From Candidatus Levyibacteriota bacterium (GTDB lineage: Bacteria > Patescibacteriota > Microgenomatia > Levybacterales > UBA12049), in assembly GCA_016192645.1 (NCBI GenBank), contig JACPTT010000077.1, forward strand, positions 1 through 6,157: DNA of 6,157 bases. Direction: 5' to 3'. Made by a program: the position numbers and the translations under genes. The notes below the pieces were generated by a model that did no database searches, had not been told where the DNA came from, and worked only from the letters and a program-made list of their open reading frames with translations. Positions 1-5,515 of the stretch are shown piece by piece. The first letter of the stretch is position 1; each line of letters starts with the position of its first letter.

Positions 1-49
1 CTTTCAGGTTCGACTAACGCTCACTGCAGCCAAATTCACTCAGTAGAAG
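1..49. other. Non-coding window edge
   Basis: This short stretch lies downstream of the deacetylase stop codon. I see no credible reading frame, terminator with a U-tract, or RNA gene in it. The GTTCGACTAACGCTCAC stretch vaguely resembles short intergenic repeats of CPR genomes, but a single copy cannot show that. Confidence 0.4.
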
Positions 50-763
50 TTAGGGGAGTTTGATGCGGGTGAAGTTTTCGGCGTATTTGTAATTCTTCTT
101 CCTAAGATATGCCGCTCTTTTCCGAACTCGATCCCGAACCACATTGAAATCATCATACTGGCTTTTGTGGCAGGCTAAAGCTTGTAATTTTTTGGCAAAA
201 GTTTTTGTGATGTCAACAATAAAATCTGCTTTTGCGAGGTTGACTAATAAAAGCTCCTCGACTTTGTGCGGTTTTAATCCTTGCTTCTCATGCTGCAAAA
301 AACTGAGGCGGTCTCGAGCAAGAGGAAAACAAGCGTCTAACGTTGCCAGTCCTGCGGCTCGGTGATCTGAATGATTCACAAAGCCATAGCCATAAAACGA
401 AAGGTACGGAACATAATAAAAGGTGGGGTCCATGGTTATAACAATGTTTGGGCGAAGTTTTCGAATAAATCTCACAATTTCTTCTTTGAGGGAGAGATCC
501 GCTACAAGCTCTGTATCGGTATGGTTAAGAAAAAAAACTTTGCGAACTCCAAGAATCTTTGCCGCTTCTTCCTGTTCTCTTTGTCTGATTTTGGAAAGTT
601 TTTCCGAGGTCATTTTTGGATCGTTTGAACCGCGGCAGCCGCGGGTAAGAATAAGATAATAAGCCGTTGCTCCCTCCAAAACCCACTTGGCAATTGTGCC
701 CGATGAGGAAAAATCCATGTCGTCCGGGTGAGCACCAACAGCAAGGACAATTTTATTTTTCAT
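50..763 (-). CDS. PIG-L/LmbE family deacetylase
   Basis: Predicted zinc-dependent deacetylase of the PIG-L/LmbE superfamily, which removes acetyl groups from N-acetylglucosamine-type groups on small glycoconjugates or lipids. Seen in the 237-residue protein: the family signature AHPDD at residues 11-15 directly after the first beta strand, and a second metal motif NHSDHRAAG at 130-138. Family knowledge makes His12, Asp15 and His134 the likely zinc ligands and Asp14 the catalytic base. Length fits a single-domain member; there is no signal peptide or membrane segment, so it is probably cytosolic. The ATG at 761-763 places AHPDD at the usual distance from the N-terminus. I see no Shine-Dalgarno site upstream. 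It is divergent from the tRNA across 28 bp. The substrate cannot be told from sequence; bacillithiol or mycothiol-type and glycan substrates are all possible. No neighbour gives a pathway. Confidence 0.9.
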   Translation of the reverse strand: MKNKIVLAVGAHPDDMDFSSSGTIAKWVLEGATAYYLILTRGCRGSNDPKMTSEKLSKIRQREQEEAAKILGVRKVFFLNHTDTELVADLSLKEEIVRFIRKLRPNIVITMDPTFYYVPYLSFYGYGFVNHSDHRAAGLATLDACFPLARDRLSFLQHEKQGLKPHKVEELLLVNLAKADFIVDITKTFAKKLQALACHKSQYDDFNVVRDRVRKRAAYLRKKNYKYAENFTRIKLP

Positions 764-772
764 AATACTTTA

Positions 773-781
773 TGCTATACT
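773..781 (+). promoter_or_regulatory. Extended -10 promoter of the tRNA
   Basis: TGC-TATACT matches the extended -10 pattern TGN-TATAAT, with five of six positions in the hexamer. Transcription would start near 787-789, leaving only a few nucleotides before the mature tRNA 5' end at 792. The region 17 bp upstream (about 753-758, TTATTT) is a poor -35 element, which an extended -10 can tolerate. The promoter lies entirely between the deacetylase start codon and the tRNA. Confidence 0.5.
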
Positions 782-791
782 TTTGGCTACT

Positions 792-863
792 GGAGCTGTA
801 GCTCAATGGTAGAGCGGTTGTCTTATACACAACTGGTTGGAGGTTCGAGTCCTCCCGGCTCCA
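792..863 (+). tRNA. tRNA-Ile (anticodon UAU)
   Basis: A full 72-nt cloverleaf can be folded by eye. The 7-bp acceptor stem GGAGCTG/CGGCTCC contains one G-U pair. The D arm is GCTC/GAGC. The anticodon stem is GTTGT/ACAAC with loop CTTATAC, so the anticodon is TAT at 824-826. The T arm is GGAGG/CCTCC around TTCGAGT. The discriminator base is A863, and the 3' CCA is not encoded. UAU reads the isoleucine codon AUA, which most bacteria read with a CAU-anticodon tRNA whose C34 is changed to lysidine by TilS. The 3' end stops four bases short of the stop codon of the convergent ATPase gene. Confidence 0.92.
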
Positions 864-867
864 CTCA

Positions 868-3231
868 TTAGAGTCTCGCCCTCTGGGCTACTTCTGTTTC
901 AACAACCGCCAGATCCCGGCCGTATTTGAGACGAGAGAGCTCTTTGATAAGTTCGGCAACTCGTGGATTTGCCAACTGTTTTTCCTCGGTTAAATCTCTT
1001 GTTAAATCCATCGAGAACGGCGGTACCGGCTCCCCACTTACGATAGTTTTGACATAGGCATTATAACGATCGACATTAATAAGATCTGCCTCATTAAAAA
1101 CCGGCTGGAATTCATGCTGAAGGTAATTTGCATCGGTTACTCCCACCCGAAATGTAACCACTGTTCCAACATTGCCAAAGATTGCATTTTTTACCTCCTC
1201 TTCCATTTGCCCGATAAACTGATTGGCAACAATTAAATCAAGCCGATATTTACGCGCTTCGGATAAAATCTGGGCAAAATCAGGCGTTGCGAAGTTTTGA
1301 AACTCATCAACATATAAAAAGAAATCGCGCCTGTTTTCTTCGGGAACATCCTGCCGAGACATGGCCGCAACCAAAATTTTTGGCACTAAAATCAAGCCTA
1401 AAAAGCTTGAGTTCTCTTCTCCAATTCTTCCTTTTGAAAGAGAAATAAGTAAAATCTTTCCCTCGTCCATGACTTTTCGAAAATCAAATGCACTTTGTGA
1501 TTGTCCAATAATGTTTCGCATCATCTTGTTTGTGACAAATCGACCGAATTTCGAGACGATATAATCCAAAACCTCTGATTTATGAAAATCACTTGTTTGG
1601 GCAATCTGATCTGTCCAGTAACGCCTAACAATCGGATCCTGAACTTTTGGCAAAAGCTCTTGCACAAAAGAAGCATCGGTTAAAACTCTTACAACTTCAA
1701 CAAAGGTATTGCCGGGCTCAGCCATAACCGTTAGCATGGCGTTTCTTATTGCGTGTTCAAAGCGAGGACCAATAATTCCTGTTTGGTGAGGATCGTAGAG
1801 CTTGTACATTAAGCCCACAATTGATGAGACAACATAGTGTTTTTGCTCCTCTGTTTTTGCCTCAAGCATATTTAAGCCCATGGGACGTTGGATGTCTGAG
1901 GGCTCAAACAAAATAACATCCTCGGCGCGCTCTGCCGGAATAAGAGGAAGAAGTTTTTCAATAGTATCGTGCGGATCAATAAAACAAACGCCCTCCCCGT
2001 TTTTGATATCCTGCAAAATCATGTCTTTTAAAAACTCCGACTTTCCAACGCCGGTTTTTCCAATCACATACATGTGTCGCCGTCTGTCATCCCTTGCTAT
2101 ATAAACCGGTTTTGAAAGCCCGCGGTAAGTACTTTTGCCCAAATAAAGACCGCTTTCTGGAATCTGGGCCGGAGCCGGGGCTCTTTTGGAAGTAATCCAA
2201 AAGATATGAGGCGTGGTCACACTTTTGTTGGGAAAGTGAAAAATAGTTGCCAGCTCCTCACTTGATAAAATACCGGTCTGGCCGCGAATAGGCATATACC
2301 GATAAATAAAATCATTAACAAATGCCCCTTTTAAGAGGTGGCGGTTTTTTGTAAATGAATTAAGGCTATCAAACTGGCTAAAGGCAGAGAGAATATTGCC
2401 AAGATGAGCTTGCGCTGACTCTTTGGTGCTTGATGAGACAACTGCCCGAACAACAACCGAAAAACCCGGTTTTGCGATTTTATTTTCTATCGCCTCAAGC
2501 TCTTTTGGATCGGCTGCATATTTAGCGGTTTCGGGATTTGCCTCGGTCTTTTTTGTCTTGGCAATATAATTTCTGCCAAAATTTTTCCATTTACTATCTG
2601 CCGGGCTTGCCATAATCTGAATTGCCGCACCCTCTCCTTCGGTCATTTTTGCCAAAACCGAAGTAATTGAGGAGAGTGGATCGGTTGGCAAATCTTTAAA
2701 AACTTTTATCGGCAAATAGTCGTGTTTTTTTAGCCGTAGGCTTGCAAAAGCAACTTTTGCACTCTCTGAAAAGATATTATATTCGCTTCCAATGACCATC
2801 CCCTTGCGCCTCGCATCCTTTTCTTCAATCGCCCTTATTTCGGCATCCGGATATGCTCCGTGGATTTGTTTTTCAACCAAATCCCGCAAGCTATTTGGAG
2901 CGTGGACATAAAAACGGATGTCGCCCGCAGTTCCCACAATCTCAAAAGATAAAGCAGGTTGGGGTTTTAAAAAAGAAAATCTTCCGCCCTTTCGAATTGA
3001 GGCAAGGCTTGTAAACAGCTGCTCAGCCGCATCAATCTTGATTTCGTTATCTCGGGGAAGCGCTACTTGAAGAAGAACCGATTCTAAAGATTCTTTTTCT
3101 CGATTTCGGTGTTTATAGAAAAGAAGTAAAAAATAGCCAATTAAATATGCACTACCAATAATAGCTATTGCCAGTAAAAGCCCAAGCAGAAAAGAAGTCA
3201 ATAATGTATTTGGATCATTTGCTGGAACCAT
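868..3231 (-). CDS. VirD4/TraG-like (HerA-FtsK superfamily) membrane-anchored ATPase
   Basis: Predicted membrane-anchored hexameric motor ATPase related to type IV secretion coupling proteins (VirD4/TraD/TraG) and HerA. Seen in the 787 residues: a hydrophobic N-terminal anchor at about 9-38 followed by basic residues (KHRNREK), a roughly 340-residue middle region of unknown fold, Walker A GKTGVGKS at 391-398, a FIDPHD strand at 417-422, Walker B FFLYVDEFQ at 637-645 with Asp642/Glu643, and a TraG/TraD-like segment with IVANQF at 667-672. A relaxase or secretion channel would be expected beside a true conjugation coupling protein; none is in the window. The ATG at 3229-3231 overlaps the upstream gene by 17 bp, suggesting translational coupling; no close Shine-Dalgarno site is seen. 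The gene ends with tandem stops TAA-TGA. Proteins of this kind are common in CPR genomes, and whether they move DNA, protein or pilus parts is unknown. Confidence 0.85.
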   Translation of the reverse strand: MVPANDPNTLLTSFLLGLLLAIAIIGSAYLIGYFLLLFYKHRNREKESLESVLLQVALPRDNEIKIDAAEQLFTSLASIRKGGRFSFLKPQPALSFEIVGTAGDIRFYVHAPNSLRDLVEKQIHGAYPDAEIRAIEEKDARRKGMVIGSEYNIFSESAKVAFASLRLKKHDYLPIKVFKDLPTDPLSSITSVLAKMTEGEGAAIQIMASPADSKWKNFGRNYIAKTKKTEANPETAKYAADPKELEAIENKIAKPGFSVVVRAVVSSSTKESAQAHLGNILSAFSQFDSLNSFTKNRHLLKGAFVNDFIYRYMPIRGQTGILSSEELATIFHFPNKSVTTPHIFWITSKRAPAPAQIPESGLYLGKSTYRGLSKPVYIARDDRRRHMYVIGKTGVGKSEFLKDMILQDIKNGEGVCFIDPHDTIEKLLPLIPAERAEDVILFEPSDIQRPMGLNMLEAKTEEQKHYVVSSIVGLMYKLYDPHQTGIIGPRFEHAIRNAMLTVMAEPGNTFVEVVRVLTDASFVQELLPKVQDPIVRRYWTDQIAQTSDFHKSEVLDYIVSKFGRFVTNKMMRNIIGQSQSAFDFRKVMDEGKILLISLSKGRIGEENSSFLGLILVPKILVAAMSRQDVPEENRRDFFLYVDEFQNFATPDFAQILSEARKYRLDLIVANQFIGQMEEEVKNAIFGNVGTVVTFRVGVTDANYLQHEFQPVFNEADLINVDRYNAYVKTIVSGEPVPPFSMDLTRDLTEEKQLANPRVAELIKELSRLKYGRDLAVVETEVAQRARL

Positions 3232-3670
3232 ATTTTAGAATTTGAAACATCTTCTCAACCAAAACAGCCAGCCAATGACGCGAATCCGAAACGTTGGTTG
3301 TCTTAATAGTGCGGCGCGCCTCCTCTTCGGTCATTGGCAGTTGAATTAATCCGCTTGGCTGTGTTAGCACGGGAACTGATTCTTTAGCGGGTGCAAGTCC
3401 TGCCTTTTTATCCTCAAGCGTTAACTCTGGAACTTCTGAGACTTTTTCAACTCCAGCCTCGGCAAGCTCGGGATGAATGGCAGGTTCTGCTTCAGACGGC
3501 TTCACAAATTCTGAAACCGAAGATGCTGGAGGCTGTTGTTCTTTTTGAGGAGCACTCACCGGAGTTACCACGGGTTGCTGGACAACAGAACCTCCCACTG
3601 ACGCCTGAGGCTGATCTTGTGCTTGCGGCGCAACATTCGCCTGCTGCGTATTCTGATTTGTATCATCCAT
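3215..3670 (-). CDS. Pro/Gln-rich disordered protein upstream of VirD4-like ATPase
   Basis: I do not recognise this 151-residue protein as a named family. The first 60 or so residues are Gln/Pro/Val/Ala-rich low complexity (for example QQPVVTPVSAPQKEQQPPAS). The middle is acidic and proline-dotted. Only the last 45 residues look foldable: TEEEARRTIKTTNVSDSRHW at about 114-133, then an amphipathic helix LAVLVEKMFQILKYG. There is no signal peptide or membrane segment. Its 3' end overlaps the ATPase start by 17 bp, and both appear to be read from the promoter just upstream, so an accessory or adaptor role for the ATPase is a reasonable inference. The ATG at 3668-3670 has no Shine-Dalgarno site and lies 8 bp from a -10 element. 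The stop is TGA. That the C-terminal segment looks constrained, in phase with the overlap, supports a real gene. Confidence 0.75.
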   Translation of the reverse strand: MDDTNQNTQQANVAPQAQDQPQASVGGSVVQQPVVTPVSAPQKEQQPPASSVSEFVKPSEAEPAIHPELAEAGVEKVSEVPELTLEDKKAGLAPAKESVPVLTQPSGLIQLPMTEEEARRTIKTTNVSDSRHWLAVLVEKMFQILKYGSSK

Positions 3671-3678
3671 ATAAATAA

Positions 3679-3687
3679 ATCATATCA
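3679..3687 (-). promoter_or_regulatory. Probable leaderless promoter for the 3215-3670/868-3231 pair
   Basis: Read on the minus strand, TGA-TATGAT is an extended -10 element (TGN plus five of six hexamer matches). Eight bases separate it from the ATG at 3668-3670, so transcription would start about 1-4 bases before, or at, the start codon. There is no Shine-Dalgarno site, which fits a leaderless message. No good -35 hexamer is seen (GTAACT at the usual spacing). Confidence 0.45.
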
Positions 3688-3716
3688 CAAAAAGGATATA
3701 GAGTTACGTTTCCTTA

Positions 3717-4742
3717 TCATGCGGCAATTCCCAACTCCTCTTCCTTTTCAATTTTAATTGTGCATTCTTCGCAAATCTCGCAGGGACCCAAAGCTTTTGG
3801 TCCAGAATTGCATACGACACATACTCCCTCGTGATCAAAATTATATCCTCTATCTTTACCAAGGCTACTAAATTCGGCTACTGAAAATAGAGAATTATTC
3901 ACATCTGCTCCGGATTTCCCCGGACATCCGCCTACCGCCTGACGCACGGGCTGATTTCCTAAATTTCTAAGCATAGCCTGCGTCGGAGCATAAGCTACAT
4001 AATCTACAAACCCATCCCAAACTCTATCTGCAAGATTCAGAATCGCATTAAACGAATTAGCATCACGATTGAAAAGATAATTTTTAACAGCAGGTTGCAC
4101 GCCGTTCCATATTTCTTCGAAGTCCGATGTTGTCATGTATTTATGGTCTTTATGTAACGTCTTATGAATTTGCTCCGGGGTTATTAAAACATCTGTAATG
4201 AAAATCGGATTAGCTAAAAAGTCTTCTGCCTTTGAAAAATTATCAGGATCAAAACCAAAACGTTCAATGTAGTCCTGAGCTTTTAACGCAGAGCTATATC
4301 GCAATAGTTCAACATATCTCCTTCCATCTCTTTCTTTAAGAGTAAATATATCATAAAAATTATGTCCGTATTTTGAACCTTTTTCTCCCCTTAAAGAAAT
4401 AGACAAAGCTTTACTGCCAAGAGGAACTTCTGGATTCGACATTAAAGAATCTATTTTCTCAAAACCTGTTACTTCTGCGTTCTCCCTATTAAAATCAATA
4501 ACATTTTGACTAATAATCTGGATTATATCCCTTCCTCTTTTTATAGAGTTTATAAACGGCTCTCTTGTTCCCTCTCTCACTAAATGACCATCCATTATTC
4601 CATACTCAACAGTTGAAAGTAGAACATTAAAACGTTCTCTTAAATGGGTTTCTATCTGTTTAGAGATGAACCGAACATCTTTTTCAGTTTTATCATGGCT
4701 AATATCATATTGTAAAAGCTCCTTTCGTTCTAGATTTACCAT
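3717..4742 (-). CDS. Unknown soluble protein with C-terminal Cys cluster, under a B12 riboswitch
   Basis: I cannot assign a family to this 341-residue protein, so no function is given. It is soluble-looking, helical and charged, with no signal peptide or membrane segment. Numbered from the ATG at 4740-4742, the last 70 residues hold six cysteines: Cys273, then CVVC at 308-311 and CEICEEC at 321-327. The CxxC-x9-CxxC spacing suggests a small zinc ribbon; Cys327 is an extra ligand candidate. The start was chosen because GAGGAG at 4750-4755 sits 7 bases upstream, whereas the longer ATG at 4755-4757 (five extra codons, MRSFF) lies inside a regulatory hairpin and has no such site. The leader is a cobalamin riboswitch, so the gene is probably expressed when adenosylcobalamin is low. 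The coding sequence looks more AT-rich than its neighbours. It ends with tandem TGA-TAA. A membrane transporter, the usual B12-riboswitch target, is ruled out by the sequence. Confidence 0.8.
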   Translation of the reverse strand: MVNLERKELLQYDISHDKTEKDVRFISKQIETHLRERFNVLLSTVEYGIMDGHLVREGTREPFINSIKRGRDIIQIISQNVIDFNRENAEVTGFEKIDSLMSNPEVPLGSKALSISLRGEKGSKYGHNFYDIFTLKERDGRRYVELLRYSSALKAQDYIERFGFDPDNFSKAEDFLANPIFITDVLITPEQIHKTLHKDHKYMTTSDFEEIWNGVQPAVKNYLFNRDANSFNAILNLADRVWDGFVDYVAYAPTQAMLRNLGNQPVRQAVGGCPGKSGADVNNSLFSVAEFSSLGKDRGYNFDHEGVCVVCNSGPKALGPCEICEECTIKIEKEEELGIAA

Positions 4743-4747
4743 AAAAA

Positions 4748-4768
4748 AACTCCTCATCCCGAGGAGTT
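4748..4768 (-). terminator. Terminator-like hairpin that also sequesters the Shine-Dalgarno site
   Basis: On the minus strand, an 8-bp perfect stem AACTCCTC/GAGGAGTT with loop GGGAT is followed by further T residues directly before the ATG at 4740-4742. This is a textbook intrinsic terminator shape. The 3' arm also contains the ribosome-binding sequence GAGGAG, so the same hairpin could block translation. It is the likely output switch of the riboswitch upstream. In the bound state it may also end read-through from the nrdJ-pduO genes. Confidence 0.8.
4750..4755 (-). promoter_or_regulatory. Shine-Dalgarno site that sets the start at 4742
   Basis: GAGGAG lies 7 T residues before ATG (4740-4742). 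It is the only strong Shine-Dalgarno site in the window, and it is wholly contained in the 3' arm of the 4748-4768 hairpin, so it is accessible only when that hairpin is open. Confidence 0.7.
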
Positions 4769-4790
4769 GCCTTTACTCCTGCACGGGAGT
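4762..4790 (-). promoter_or_regulatory. Riboswitch expression platform: antiterminator and anti-antiterminator
   Basis: Minus-strand AGGAGT (4775-4780) can pair in two ways. Pairing downstream with ACTCCT (4762-4767) across the 7-base loop AAAGGCA makes a 6-bp antiterminator that destroys the 4748-4768 hairpin. Pairing upstream, GGAGT with ACTCC at 4786-4790, makes a small hairpin that frees the terminator. The three hairpins are mutually exclusive and use the same ACTCC/GGAGT words. The assignment of ligand state to each fold is inferred. Confidence 0.6.
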
Positions 4791-4908
4791 CCCGATTGAA
4801 TCGGGATTAACGGGGATCTGGCTTGTCTCGCCAAAGGCGGACTTACAGTTGCGGCACAGCGTCGGAATTACACCGAACTTCACCCGAATTTTTTTTAGTT
4901 TACCCGCC
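4790..4908 (-). promoter_or_regulatory. Cobalamin (B12) riboswitch aptamer
   Basis: The minus strand carries the conserved elements of the cobalamin riboswitch in the right order. These are a P1/P2 5' arm GGCGGG (4903-4908), an A-rich joining stretch, GGGTGAAG (4878-4885), the P5 hairpin TCGG/CCGA with loop TGTAATT (4862-4876), the core CGCAACTGTAAGTCC (4839-4853), a GC hairpin (4825-4842), and the B12 box AAGCCAGATCCCCGTT (4809-4824), whose CCCGTT end pairs back to the 5' arm with two G-U pairs. A 17-base palindrome TCCCGATTCAATCGGGA (4790-4806) follows, in the place of the P13 hairpin. The leader starts about 55 bases after the pduO stop; a weak own promoter (TTCGGC, 16 bp, TATACG at 4928-4955) is possible, or it may be read through from pduO. 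The class is expected to bind adenosylcobalamin or another cobalamin; which one was not determined. Confidence 0.88.
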
Positions 4909-4963
4909 GCTAAAGTGAAGCATGAGGCGTATACGAATAGTACTGAAAAGCCGAATGCTGAAC

Positions 4964-5497
4964 TTAGGCGGGCCAAAATATTTCTCTATGCTTTTCTTTA
5001 TGATTTACAAAACGCGCCATGGTAAAAAGAAGGTCTGAAAGACGATTTAGGTAAACAATAATATCTAAACTAACCTTTTCTTTTTCCGATAACGCAACTA
5101 CTCTTCGCTCCGCCCTGCGGCATGCGGTTCTTGCAAAATGAAGAGCTGAACCTGTCCCCCCTCCGCCTGGAAGAATAAAGTTTTGGAGCGGTGGTAATTT
5201 TTCTGTCATCTCGTCAATCATCTTCTCAAACTCCTTTACTCGTTTTCCCAGCCCCTGAACTTTTTCTGCAGATGGATTAGCAAGTTGTGAACCAATCTCA
5301 AACAAGTCTTTCTGAATCTTTATTAGCTCTCGTTCTATACTTAATACTTTATACTTACTACTTAATACAACTCCGATAACGCTGTTTAGCTCATCTATCG
5401 CCCCATAAGTCTCAACCCTAAGATCGGCTTTTGAAACCCTCTGCCCGCTAAAAAGCGAGGTTTTCCCTTTATCCCCAGTGCGCGTATAAATAGACAT
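4964..5497 (-). CDS. pduO: PduO-type cob(I)alamin adenosyltransferase
   Basis: Transfers the adenosyl group of ATP to cob(I)alamin, giving adenosylcobalamin, the cofactor of the adjacent NrdJ. The 177-residue protein shows the full PduO/MMAB set: the N-terminal ATP-binding loop TRTGDKGKTSLFSG (5-18), RVETYGAIDELNSVIG (27-42), FILPGG (107-112) with ARTACRRAERRVV (122-134), and YLNRLSDLLFTMAR (149-162). The length is normal for the stand-alone enzyme, and it should act as a cytosolic trimer. The ATG at 5495-5497 gives the canonical MSIYTRTGD N-terminus. It follows nrdJ by 17 bases on the same strand, so the two are probably one operon. No Shine-Dalgarno site is visible (upstream is CCCCTCTTTTAT). 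A short AT-rich repeat encoding VLSSKYKVLSI (residues 44-54) lies in the variable region after the second motif. The gene looks intact. Confidence 0.93.
   Translation of the reverse strand: MSIYTRTGDKGKTSLFSGQRVSKADLRVETYGAIDELNSVIGVVLSSKYKVLSIERELIKIQKDLFEIGSQLANPSAEKVQGLGKRVKEFEKMIDEMTEKLPPLQNFILPGGGGTGSALHFARTACRRAERRVVALSEKEKVSLDIIVYLNRLSDLLFTMARFVNHKEKHREIFWPA
5338..5368 (-). repeat. In-frame AT-rich direct repeat inside pduO
   Basis: GTATTAAGTA occurs twice on the minus strand (5359-5368 and 5338-5347), exactly 21 bp apart and separated by a related AT-rich stretch. The spacing is seven codons, so both copies encode VLS in frame (residues 44-46 and 51-53). The local composition differs from the rest of the gene, suggesting slippage or a short inserted repeat. 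Confidence 0.45.
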
Positions 5498-5515
5498 ATA
5501 AAAGAGGGGCAGGGG

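Noticed and set aside
792..863. tRNA gene as an integration site (att) of a mobile element
   Set aside because: No second copy of the tRNA 3' end, integrase or phage-like gene is present in the window.
878..888. GCCC-TCT-GGGC as a terminator for the tRNA
   Set aside because: The stem is only 4 bp with a 3-base loop, has no clean T-run after it, and lies in the coding sequence of the ATPase.
3391..3678. A 95-codon plus-strand frame
   Set aside because: It is antisense to the Pro/Gln-rich gene, whose low-complexity codons leave the opposite strand open by chance.
4790..4806. Palindrome TCCCGATTGAATCGGGA as a transcription factor operator
   Set aside because: It falls directly after the B12 box, where the riboswitch P13 hairpin is expected, so an RNA hairpin explains it better.
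4773..4976. A 67-codon minus-strand frame containing a CRNC motif
   Set aside because: It is a translation of the riboswitch aptamer and its platform; the conserved bases fit the cobalamin RNA, not a protein, and the frame runs into the pduO 3' end.
4666..5025. A 119-codon plus-strand open frame
   Set aside because: It lies antisense to the riboswitch and to two real gene ends, with no recognisable protein features.
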